A stretch of DNA of 64,000 bases from Thozetella sp. PMI_491 (Eukaryota > Ascomycota > Sordariomycetes > Chaetosphaeriales > Chaetosphaeriaceae): contig MU270029.1 of the NCBI GenBank assembly GCA_021432635.1, positions 372,001-436,000 of the forward strand, given 5' to 3'. Within the stretch, counting starts at the first letter, position 1. The number at the start of each line of letters is the position of its first letter. Of this stretch, positions 45,150 to 56,039 are shown piece by piece. The notes under the pieces were generated by a model. That model saw only the letters and a program-made list of their open reading frames with translations, searched no databases and was not told where the DNA came from. The translations under genes and the position numbers were made by a program.

Positions 45150-48100
45150 TCACCCCCAGTTGTTGGTTGGTGCCTGGGTAGGCGCGCCGGTTAGGTTCAG
45201 CCAGTTGTTGCTATTGCCTGCCGCATTGCCCTTGCGCAGGATTCCGTACTTGTCGCACACGTCGCGGTGGCTGCCCGGGATATATGGCTTCAGCGCGACG
45301 AGCTCCGTGGGCGCCTCGATGAAGGTCGCCGTCATGCCGCTCACCACGTGCCATTCGGTGTGGCAGTGGAACAGCTGGATACCCGGGTTGTCGGCCACAA
45401 AGCGGATGGTGGCCGTGCCCTGAGCGTAGACGGTCACGACGTCGCGCTGCATCGGCACGGCTGGTGTGTCCCAAAGGCCGGGGAAGAGCCATCCGCTCTC
45501 GGACCGGTAGATGAGCTGGAAGACGTGCCCGTGAAGATGGAATGGGTGCGCGCGGTCGTCGTGGTTGGTGATCTCGATCTCGATGATGGAACCGTACGGG
45601 ATGACGTACGGGTTCGATCCGGTACCGTAAATGACAGGGTTGTTGAGGTAGTCGGCTGGTGCAGTCAGGGCCGAGTAGAGGGTAGGAACTTTCTGGTCTA
45701 CCCATGTGACGCCATTGAGGAACGCTCGTGTTATTCCATTCTGGTCCGCACCGAAGTCTGCGGCGAAATACATGGTCTGGGAAGGAGGGTCAAATAGCGG
45801 CGTCCGGTCGAGCGGTACCAGAATCGAGTCGTCGAATGGCTGGGGTGAAAGAGTGAAAGGTGTGGGAAGGGCCTTAGTAGTATCGTAGACAAGCCATCCC
45901 GACACTGCAGGGTTGGCAGGCGCTTGGCCGTCCCCGAACATTGCCGTGTTCATGGTCGCAACGATGGCATAGTTCTGGCTCTTGTCGGCCTTTGACTTGA
46001 CGATGACGCTGTACCGCTGGGCGACAGACACAAACAGCTGCTGCACGTCGTACGGCTGGACGTATTGGCCATCCACCTCTACAATGGTCATAGTGTGCTG
46101 GTCGAACTGGATGTACTGGCCGGCCATGGCCCCCATGTTGATGATGCGGAACAGGTTGGTCTTGCCAGGCGTCATGGCAAACTGGACGTTCTGCGCATCG
46201 TTGAGGAGGTTCGCGTCCGGCACAGGCTCGGTGCCGCCGTTCTGGTTAGTGTTGTCGACTGACTGGTAGTAGTTGATCAGGTACGGGGCCTCCTCGTGGT
46301 AGTGGTCGGCCACTGTCAGGATGACCTCTTGGTCCACGGCACCGTACGGTGGCGAGGGGTTCTTGATGACGAAGGCGCCTCGAAGGCCATCGATGTACTG
46401 TCCACCGTGATGAGAGTGGTACCAGAAAGTGCCGACCTGCGTCGCCGTGAACTGGTAGACAAATGTCTCGCCCGGCGGGATGGGGCATTGCGTAACCGAC
46501 GTTGGGCCGTCCTCGAAGGTCGTGTTTCGCTGGTGCATGCCGTGGAAGTGGATCGATGTGCTCTCGTTTCCGAGCCCGTTGTAGACGTTCAACACCAGGA
46601 TGTCACCGTAGTTTAGCACCAGCGCCGGCGGGGGCCACTGGCCGTTGATGCCGATCATCGGCCGCAGGTGCCCATCGGGCGCGGCATTGACCCAGCCTAG
46701 ATTCCACGTGATGGACTTGCGCGATCCGGAAGGCGGCGCTGGCGTGACATAGGCCGAAATCGACGACGTGCTGCTCGAAAGCGTGCTGGACGCCGAGGTC
46801 GAGGTGGTGGTGCTGGTGCTCAGCGTGGTAGAGCTGAACGCACTCGAGCTGGTCGAGGTAGATGAGCTAGCAGCGGTGGATGAGCTGGCGGCAACCGACG
46901 AACTGGCAGCGGTAGACGAACTGGCCGCGGTAGACGAACTGGCAGGGATTGAGGAGCTCGCCGCCACGGATGTACTGGTTGATGTTGAGCTAGTCGAGCT
47001 TGCCGGAGGGGGTGTCGACACGCCTGGCCAACCCGCCGGCAGATTCGAGGTACCTCCATTGACATAGAGGTTGAACTGCTTAGCTCCGCCGCACATAGCC
47101 GTGCCGGTGCTGACTGCTCCAATGCTACCGCTACAAACGTCAGTGCAGGCATTGGCAGCGGTGAGGCTCGTCACCGCCGATCCTTGCCAGTTGAACGAGG
47201 AGCCGCCGTAGCACTCGCGATGGTACTCAAGGTAGTAGTAGTTAAGGACCGTGGGCGTAGGCTTGCTAGCCAAGGAGAGAACGTAGGCTTGGCACAGCTC
47301 TGGGGTGACGCTGTCGTTGGCAAACAGGAGAGGGAGCGCATGACCGCTGCTGGTATCAGAGTAACATCCGATGTACGAGTATGGGCCGGTGGCGGTGGGC
47401 GACGCCGTGGTGCTGCTGGAGCTGAAGGTCGAGCTCGTGGTACTCGCCGGAACCGTCGGTGGGCCGGACGTCGATGTAGAACTGCTGCTGAGCGCGGAGC
47501 TGCTGGAAGTTGTGCTAGATGACGTGCTAGAGGAAGTGGAGGTCGAGCTAGATGTACTGCTGGAGCTAGGTGCGCTGGTAGAGCTGGATACAGCGGTGGA
47601 GCTAGACGCTGCGATGGAGCTAGACGTTGCGATGGAGCTGGATGTGGACAGCTGGATGCTCGAAGCTGAAGTCGATGTGGTGGAGAGAAGGATGGAGCTC
47701 GAGCTAGAGCCAGCCGGGGGAACCGGGCCGCCCATAGCAAGAACCTGGTTGTTCTCCACGGTGTACACCCTCCCGTTCCCGAACGAGGGCCGCTGAAACT
47801 TATTCAAGCGGCCAGTCGCCGGGAAAGTGTAGGGCTGCAGGATGCCATTGGCGTCGGGGATCGCATTGAAGGCGTTGACACCCTGGTTAACGTCCGATAT
47901 CCACACCTAAATGGAAAGCACTATTTAGCCAGTCTGTCAGGCTGGAGTAAACAGTGGGGTGACTCACGATTCCGGTCCCAGGCTGGCCGTTCAGGCTGGT
48001 GACGCGGGGAGCTCCTCTGCCTGCGAACACCATTGTGGTCTTGCCGGCATACGTGAACCACGGCTTGCCATTTTGCATCCCAAACTTGTAAGCCAGAATG

Positions 48101-49747
48101 CTGTTGTCAGTCGGGGCGAAGCTGTAACTAGGTCAGTATTGTCACGTCAACTTATGGGCGTCGAACTCAGTGCTTACTAGATGTAGCTGCCTTCCAGCGG
48201 GTAGCAGGCGACTCCGCTGAAGAAGGACCGGCCATCTTGCGCAATGGTTTGTAGAACTATAGCTCGTTAGCGGGGGAGGAGCTCTAAACGGCTGTCTTCT
48301 GGTCACTCACTGCCGTCAGTCTGGCCCGGCCCTGCTAGATGTTAGCTTTGGTGAAGGATATCGGGAAGCTGTGCTCACCGTTCTTGAAGCCTCCGAGATT
48401 GTCCGCATCCATTACAAATATCGTGCCATTCTTGCCTGCTGCCACGGCGATCCTGTTGACGCCTCCGCCTGAAAATGCAGGATCCAGCAACGCAACACCG
48501 GAAGACCCGACATCCCTGTCCGCTCCGTTCAGGTGGTCGTAGTTGCTAGGGGTGAACCAGTCAAGCTGTGTCAGGGCGCCTGTGACAGGGTCGACACCGT
48601 AGCTCGCCACGCTGTTCATCAGGGTGCTAACTTTTGTCTTCCCGCTCCTCACAGCACCGGTGTCACCACCGAGCTCTCCGGGCGACTGACCGTTGCTGTT
48701 CACACTGGTTAGATGGGTTCTAGCACCGCCATGGGGGCTTCAAGGGAGATATACCCGGTAGCGAAGAAGATGCGGTTGTTCGGGGCATCCAGAGCCAATC
48801 CGAAGCCACCTTGCCAGATGCTGGACTTTCCGTTCCTCTGCTGGGTGAGATCCAGTGCCTGGGGAGTCGGGGCACCTAGGAAGAGTCAGGGACGGCAGTG
48901 GAAAGGAGTGGAGAAGGGCCTCAAACGTACCAGGAGATGCCACCATGGCCTGGATGTCGGTGATGGTTCCAGTAGTCTTGCTGGCCGTGATCAAGTAGCC
49001 AGTCACGTTGAAGTTGTTGCAATGGCTTCCGAAGCCGCTGATGATGCTGTCCCCGAGCATGGCAAGACCGGGCCGCTGGTTCATGGTGCCAGGGATGAGG
49101 TACCTTGTGCGGTCGTTGAAGGCGTTCATGCCATTGATGCTCACCGGGAAGCCCGGGACATCGCTAAGATCCGATATCTTCACAGCATAGAGCTTCCAGT
49201 TGCCTGCGTGAGCATTAGCGCGTTGTCCGAGCAGCCGAAAGGGGGTTTCGGGGGAGGGGGGAGGAGAAATACCGTAGGCAACACCCTGCGGACCGGCAGC
49301 ACCATTAGCGTAACTCTTGGACCAGAAGTACATGATATCCGTGGCCGAGTCGATGATTGGGGTCCCGATGATGCCGATGGTGTTGGCTATGTCGCCGCAG
49401 TTGCTGTCGGAGGACTGGAACGGCGGGTCCAGGGTCCTGGACTTGAGCACGGCGCCGCTCATGCCGTCCAGCACGCGCACGACGTTTTGGTTGGAGACCA
49501 CATAGACAAGCTCATAGGGCGAGCCGGCCGGGGTGTAGACGAGCGGCTTGGCATAGAAGAACTCGGCCTGGTTGAAGGTCACGGTCCAGTTGCGCGTGAA
49601 CTTGGGCAGCAGGGCCGGGTCGAAGTTGTGGTTTGTCGAGTACCCCGACTGCGGCACGTCGCCATCTTGGGGGAAATCTGTCGAGCTCAAAGAGAGACAT
49701 GCCGGCAGCGATGCCGCCAGCAGGGAGAATACCGACGCGAACCTCAT
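45150..49747 (-). CDS. Secreted beta-propeller / WSC / multicopper oxidase fusion
   Basis: Eight minus-strand exons: 49747-49273, 49203-48931, 48875-48755, 48704-48379, 48331-48311, 48256-48178, 48127-47968 and 47906-45150, giving about 1,403 residues. A signal peptide (about 1-19) is followed by a PQQ-type propeller (about 30-545, with repeats such as VYVVSNQNVVRVLDG and GTIFVMDADNLGG). Next come a Ser/Thr linker (551-658), a cysteine-rich WSC domain (659-769, YIGCYSDTSSG...CYGGSS), a second linker with hexapeptide repeats, and a three-domain multicopper oxidase (about 880-1385). All copper motifs are present: HFHG 938-941, WYHSH 980-984, HPFHLHGH 1272-1279 and HCHTEWHVVSGM 1332-1343, with axial Met. 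The last exon alone spans propeller end, WSC and oxidase in one frame, so the fusion does not depend on splicing there. Exon 5 is 21 nt. A donor at the stop could allow a short alternative C-terminus. Confidence 0.85.
46861..46968. repeat. Six 18-bp tandem repeats in the oxidase linker
   Basis: Plus-strand unit like GATGAGCTGGCAGCGGTA is repeated six times with point differences. On the coding strand it encodes Ser-Ser-Ser-Thr-Ala-Ala-type hexapeptides in the second Ser/Thr linker, a likely O-glycosylated spacer. Such repeats often vary in copy number between strains. Confidence 0.85.
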
Positions 49748-52700
49748 GGCGACCCCAACTGCGCAGTCGCCCCAAGAGATCGGATGGGAGAGGTTGTCGA
49801 GCAGCAGGAAGCACCGGGGGACGCGCTTCTAGAAGAGCGAGCGCCTGCAACGCTACCCTGGCTTAGTTATACATAATAGCACCACCACCTTACGGCACTG
49901 CCAGGGAGCACTCGCCCTAAGGGCAACCGACCCGAGCTTCTGGAGAATTTAGGTTCCTTGCGACAAGGGTGTGATTCGCCGACTAAGCACAAAAGGCCAC
50001 CCTCGAGCCAAAAGCAACGACCCGAGCGAAGGTCGATATTGTTTATTCTTCCACCCATCCCTGCAAGCTCCGGGGCCTAGCTCCCAGTACAGCTCAAAGA
50101 TCGTCCCCATGGCGTCGTAGGCGAAGCGCTTGTGCTGCACAAGACGAAGCCAACTGGCCGGGCTCGCCTGGCCACGCCCTGTCCAAGTTGGAGCGTTGGC
50201 CGTACCCCCCCTGGGGATGCTGCCAGGGGTCACGGCTTGGCGGCAGGGCCGGCACCATGTAGAATTTGGGGCATCACTTACCGCATTGGTCCAGCTAATC
50301 TGCGGCTGCATGACACTACCAATTATTCAGCCCATGGGGATCGGTCGACAAAAGGAAAGGTGCACAAACTAGCCCGCTGCAGCATGGCCTTTTTACATGA
50401 CAGGTCTGATGGAAATGTCCAAGGTCGAGAGCCGGTGGGCGTCTTCCCCTCCTCTTCCTCGCTTTGCCCCCCCCTACAAACCCAACGCCACATGCGGGCG
50501 GGCGCAAGGCGGTCGGGAAAGACACAAGGCATGCGTGGGGGGGTTCTGAATGTCGCATCCTGTGCACCCTCCCTGGAGACCTACCAACCTAGGCACGGTC
50601 GTAGCACAGGACCTTTGCGGGTCCCGCTGTGTGTGTGCGCGCGAGCAATGCAACAGCCCAAAGGGGATGAGATAAGGGGGGGATGCCCATTTGCACTGCG
50701 CACAGTATGTATTCTACCTCCCAATATTGGCCATGACGACGGCGGCGTCGGCACACCTTCCTAAAGCCTCGCGCGGCCAGGCGCTCGTACCGTACCCGGC
50801 TGTCCTTCTACCACGGACGGTTAGCCGGGAGCAGGGAGGGGCCTCTTCGTGTTTGCCTATCCCGACGTCGAGCTCCCAGCGAGCCTAGCACTCAAACGGA
50901 AGCCCGCTCCAAGTCGAGTCAGTAGCACAACGGCAGCCCCGCCCCACACACCCGTACCCGAACGAGGACGCCTCGTTGCAGACACTAGCGACCGACGTGG
51001 ACCTGAGAGACGCCCAAAAATACCTTTGCACGTTGATTTACGGGAACCTCGACCAACAAATCCACCCTCCCCCCTGCCCCCTCTACCCCCCCGCCGACGC
51101 TGGCCCGAACAGGGGCGTGCAGTACGTGCAGTACCTGGACCTGCACCATGTGCCCAGCTGGCTGGCGCCGGTGCCACCGTCTTCGGATGACTTTCTCCGC
51201 GTCCGCCGCCGACGCCGCCCAGCCCACCCGCAAAACGGTCTCGCCGTGGCGTCCCACCAGCCACCAGGATGGTAGATGCAGACGAGGCAGACGCACGAAT
51301 GCCTACCTGAGCTACCAACGCGACCCTAGAGCTGCCGAGCTGAGAGCTGCTGTCTCACCACCCACGCGCCCTCGTCGCCGTCGCCGTCTCTCCCTCGCAC
51401 ACGTACCCCCCGGCTGCCATACGGCCCCCCGGGCAGTGGCTGTCAGGTAGCTAGGTAGACAAAGCTTGGCAAGGTAAGATAGGCAATACTATGGTCGACA
51501 CCTCTGCGGCGAGTGCAGTGGGCGGCGTCTCGGCGCGCATCCGCGCTGCGCCGACTGTAGCATCCCACGCTGATGTGCGTCGCGGTGTTCCGTTGGATGC
51601 TACCTCGGCCCAAATGCCGATGAGGATATATAGATACGAGCGGGAGGCGTTCGCGCGGTCGCAGCCGGGCAGTGTTTGCCGTTTGGTCCTCCCCTGGAGC
51701 CAAGATTGCCAAGGTACACAATCTACAGCCTCTCGTGCGTCGTTGCTCCTCCGCACCGACCACAATGTGGATGCGTGCGATACGGAAAGTGGGTGCGGTG
51801 CGCACAGCACCAAGCCACGCGCCGAGTAGCCCCGGGCTCGAGAGACAACATCTTGTTTTGGTGCAGAGGAGCAAGTAGTCCTGAAGAGTGACCGCTTGGT
51901 CTGGAACCCGGCGCGCCCTGCGTTTTGACCGTCTTTCCACGTGTGTTTGCAATGTCTCTATCGGCACTTAGCCCTTTCTGGCCGTTGATCTTGTCGAATA
52001 GAGAGAGGGTGGTGAGCTAGCTGGAGGCACCAGCCAGGTGTGTGATTCAGGAACGCACAAACCTGCACCAATCATCCCTAGCCGCCATCGGGCGGACCAG
52101 GTCAGATAGACGCTCACACTTCGGCGCTATTAAAAGGCAAGACACTTCGTACAAAACAAAGTTCAGCAAGGCGTCCCATTGCCTGGTTGCACCAAGCAAC
52201 ACGGACAATATTGTGCGGCATCATGATGTCATTGATAGGGCTAGAGGACCAGGGGGGAGATAATCCACCCAAGCATAAGCTACCTTGGCTTGCTTGGCTA
52301 CTACCTAGCTAGCCACGCGCAGCGCGGATGCCCGGCATGTCGAAGCAATATTAGCGTTTGTCCCTCCCAAGCGGATAAGAATGCGTCTCACATAAACATG
52401 TCCAGGGCATGAAGGAAGGGCGAATGCCAGCACACGAACGCCACATCCCGTCGTGCCAGCATCATCCCGCTGGACAGCTAACAATCTTTGTCTAGGGACA
52501 ACCTATCACAACCCAATGTTTATCGCGCCAAGAGAGATCCTGGATGGGGGGGGCCCACCAGACATTGGCCCGAGCTGCAGCCGTCCGTAGAAGCAAGACG
52601 GCAATAAGATAAGCGCTGCTCGACCGGGCCGCCTTCAATCTTGTGCCTGCAGGTCCCCGCTCACCACCGCGGCGGCCCGCAGCAGCTCATCTGCCGCCTT

Positions 52701-54561
52701 CATCAGCCCCCATGCCGGAGTCGAAAATCCGTGGCGGCGGAATGTGAGCGAGGCCGCCGTGATCCCCGTAGAGATGTGGCTTCGGGACATCGCTGCGATT
52801 CTCTGACCGAGCTGTGATGAGCTGGTCGCCTCTTCTTCACCGTCAAGCTGCTACCCGCTTTTGTTCCACCAATGCTTGCGCTGACTGCTTGTGTGGTGGG
52901 AAGCAGATTCGATATTCCAGACTGAAGAAGGCCTCGCCAAGTCCCAGCCGCCCAAGAGCCCAAATAAGCCGTCCCACCTGTCGTGGTGGGTATGTTTGAG
53001 GTGTCAGCCTCGACCAGGGGGTGTGCTTGGCCGGGAGGAAGTAGGCCCAGGGCCGAAGGTTCCGGTGTCTGGACGAAGACTTGGGGGCTACTTTCTGAAG
53101 ATCGATTTTTTCCTCAGGCAGAGCCCCATTGTGCATCCCCTTTGACTTTACTCAAGATCCCCTAGTGTCTCGCGTTGACGAAGCGAAACTAACGTCCTTG
53201 GCAAGAGAATCTAACTAGAAGCGTAACCCGAATAATCAACCACTGGCGAATATGTTTCAATATCTCTCTATCGTGTGATACATCATGCCCTGGAACGTTT
53301 TTGGCGCCTTCTACTATGTAGTAAACTTCTCTACTAGCCTAAATATGGATCCGAGGCCAGGCTAGGAATCACCATCGTAACTAGAAGCTCATTTCAGTCG
53401 ACAACACAAGGGTGTAGGAAAACGTGAATTTGGGGATGGACATTAAGAGAAGGAAGCTTAGAGATATGTTTGATGCAACTGCTACTTCCATATAGCGAGA
53501 ACAAGATAATAACAACCTAGCAAAGATTGCCGGTGTTGAGTGGTCAAAAATCAATAGGGACATAATAGGGTGGAACAATACGCGAGGATATACCGAAGCA
53601 CCCCGGCGACGTAATTTAACGAGATACAAGGCCTAATGCAGTCTAGAAGACGCATGCTTCATATAGGCCTACCTAGGTAGTTGCTCGCAAGTAGACACAA
53701 CTGTAAACCTCGCCGCCGAAATCTCACCATCTGTGTATCGACCGATGGGCGATCGGAGAGACCGACCGACCAGCAATTTGAATCAGGACTCCACCTTCTT
53801 AGCAGCTGCGCCTTGCACCCAATGTAGAAACTCGCCAAATTAAGCTCGTGCCTGCATCTCAAGCTTTATTTCGCTAGATCTGACGATGAGGGTGGAGCCG
53901 GAGGAGGACAGGAGGATTACTCAGTAAACGAATCCTGCCGCGATGGGTCGACAGTGGAGCTTGCGCGCCGCAAATCGAAATTGCGAGCACAACCCCGGAG
54001 GCGGAGACGAGCGCCGGGTGTGGCCGTTTTGAGCTGGCCGAAACTGACCGCCGCCACCGCCAGAGGTCGGTGCCACCCGGTGGCTCCGCGCCGGGCACGC
54101 GTGCACGCCGCGTGCGAAGGCGCCTAGCTCAGATCGTCGACTCTTCCGTCCCGGAGGCCCGTCTGACTCACCCCGGCGAGCAGCGAGATCGGCGGGGCGC
54201 TAACTTGCGCCTTGTAGAGCCCCAAATAGGTAATGGTTATTGGCCGGCATTGGGAAACGCGGGGCCCGATTCACGATTCATGTACGAGAAATTGGCCCAG
54301 GTCGCACATAGGAACTGCCGTGGCCATGGCGCAATACTCGTGTGCGCCTATATCAATTGGCTGTCCAGCCTGCAGCAGGCATCAGCAGGCATCAGCTTTC
54401 ACATTGTTGCAGATACCAGCGCCACCCTCCAGCTCGAGATATCTTGGCCGCTTCCCTGTCTCCCACTAGCAACTGTGGTTTTACCTGCGCGCGGTGGCTT
54501 GGAGCGCACATCTGCACTCCCTCACACTACTCAAATCGCCTCCATTTCGGTGCCGTTCACG
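49748..54561. other. Gene-poor stretch of 4.8 kb
   Basis: No gene can be supported. The first half is GC-rich and open on both strands at 50,850-51,320 with low-complexity Pro/Arg/Gly products, typical of chance. A plus-strand frame at 52814-52999 has a few cysteines but not Zn2Cys6 spacing. The last 450 bp precede the AKR7 start and are probably its promoter and leader. No tRNA, transposase or long terminal repeat was recognised. Confidence 0.45.
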
Positions 54562-55583
54562 ATGGAAAACTACGCTGGCATCAAGATCGTGTTCGGTGCT
54601 GTCGGCCGGGCGTGGAATGACGATGCGAAGGCAGCGCAAATGCTAGATATCTTCCGTGAGGAAGGGGTTAAGGATTTTGACAGCGCCCGCGCCTACCCTA
54701 ATAGTGAGGAGTCGCTCGGGGCGCGTGGCATTCCCAACGAGTTCATTGTCAGCACCAAGTTCTCGGGCTTATGGCTAAATGTGCCGGCGACTCGTGAGAA
54801 TATTCTCCAGTCGGCCGAGACTAGCTTTGGCCTGCTAAAGACAGACCAGGTAGGAGACCCGCAGATTAGAGTATGTACAGGACATCCCATCAGACTAAAA
54901 TATCGCTGCAGGTTGACGTATATTACCTCCATGGTCCGGACCGAAAGACGCCCCTGGAGGAGACTCTCGGGGCGATTGATGAGCTGTACAAGCAGGGACG
55001 ATTTCGACGCTTCGGCCTATCCAACTTCCTACCGAAGGAAGTTGAGGAAGTCATCCGTGTTGCCAAGGAGAAAGGCTTCGTAGCGCCGACCGTCTATCAA
55101 GGCAGCTACTCGGCCGTGGCACGCAAGCCAGAGGAAGAGCTGCTGCCCCTCCTGCGGAAGCACGGCTTTGCATTCTATGCTTACTCTCCCATCGCCGGCG
55201 GATTCTTGACGAAGACACGGGAACAGATCGAAGCCGGCGAAGGGCTACGCTGGGGGCGGAACTCGGCGCTCAGCCATGGCTATCTAGGGCGGTACGGCAA
55301 GCCCTCTTTCTTGGACGCGCTCTCCACGTGGGAGGCGATCAGCGTGGAGGAGGGGATTCCCAAGGCCGAGCTGGCATTTCGCTGGATTGCACACAACAGC
55401 GCGCTGAAGAAGGAGCATGGAGACGCCCTAGTCTTCGGAGCAAGCTCGCCCGAACAGGTGCGCGATACGGTGCGCGCCGTCAAGAAGGGACCGATCTCGC
55501 AGAAGGCGGCAAAGCAGATCGACGAGTTGTGGGATCTCATCAAAGCCGACGCAACTTTGGACAACTTCAACACGGATGCCTAG
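54562..55583 (+). CDS. Aldo-keto reductase of the AKR7 (aflatoxin aldehyde reductase-like) type
   Basis: Exons 54562-54849 and 54912-55583 give 319 residues, a normal AKR length. Catalytic tetrad residues are visible: Asp and Tyr in KDFDSARAYPNSE, Lys in IVSTKFSG and His in VYYLHGPDRKT. The segments RRFGLSNFLPKEVEEV and AYSPIAGGFLTKT match the AKR7 group, and the C-terminal FGASSPEQVRDTVRAV is the NADPH-binding region. The enzyme should reduce aldehydes or dicarbonyls with NADPH in the cytosol. The frame is open upstream of 54562, but ATG 54562 begins the conserved first strand. It stands alone after a long gene-free stretch. Confidence 0.92.
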
Positions 55584-56039
55584 ATTTGGGGGAAATTCTA
55601 AATATCCCGAAACATCAAATTCCCTAGTGCCTCAGAGAACCTGCCAAAGTCGTCGGTGCAGAACATGATACTCCTCCTACAATCAGACTTACTTGTTTCA
55701 TGCATTGCCCGTGGCCCTGTACCTTCATTCCTACTATAATCTAGCCGCAGTCACCAGAAAAGGATGGGATTAGGAAATCCAAAAGCAGCGAGGTTGTACC
55801 TTTGGTTCAGAGCAGTCGATACCGTCTACACGTTCAGTGGACTTGCTCGCAGTTTGATAGTATCAGAACTCTCGCAGACCAGACATTCAACATGATGAGT
55901 CAGGTTCTAACGCTGGATCCACAAGTTGAACTCCTATATTCAATTAAGTTTCCTAACGGGTGGAGTCCCCCTAGAACATATAGTCATTATCAATATCTTC
56001 TTTTCCTTAGCCTGTCTATTCCCAACTATCAGAATTACT
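55584..56039. other. Intergenic between convergent genes
   Basis: 3' flanks of the AKR7 and rhamnogalacturonan lyase genes. No gene seen. Confidence 0.5.

Noticed and set aside
46768-47067. Plus-strand frame with DELAAV repeats
   Set aside because: Antisense shadow of the Ser/Thr repeat linker of the oxidase fusion; the repeats come from the 18-bp coding minisatellite.
50857-51318. Overlapping frames on both strands of 113-153 residues
   Set aside because: GC-rich DNA with Pro/Arg/Gly low-complexity products; no domain, no splice support.
52814-52999. Cysteine-containing frame resembling a Zn2Cys6 start
   Set aside because: Cys spacing does not fit C-x2-C-x6-C and the rest of the domain is absent.
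54070-54561. Upstream extension of the AKR7 frame
   Set aside because: The added residues precede the first conserved strand and have no family counterpart; ATG 54562 gives normal length.
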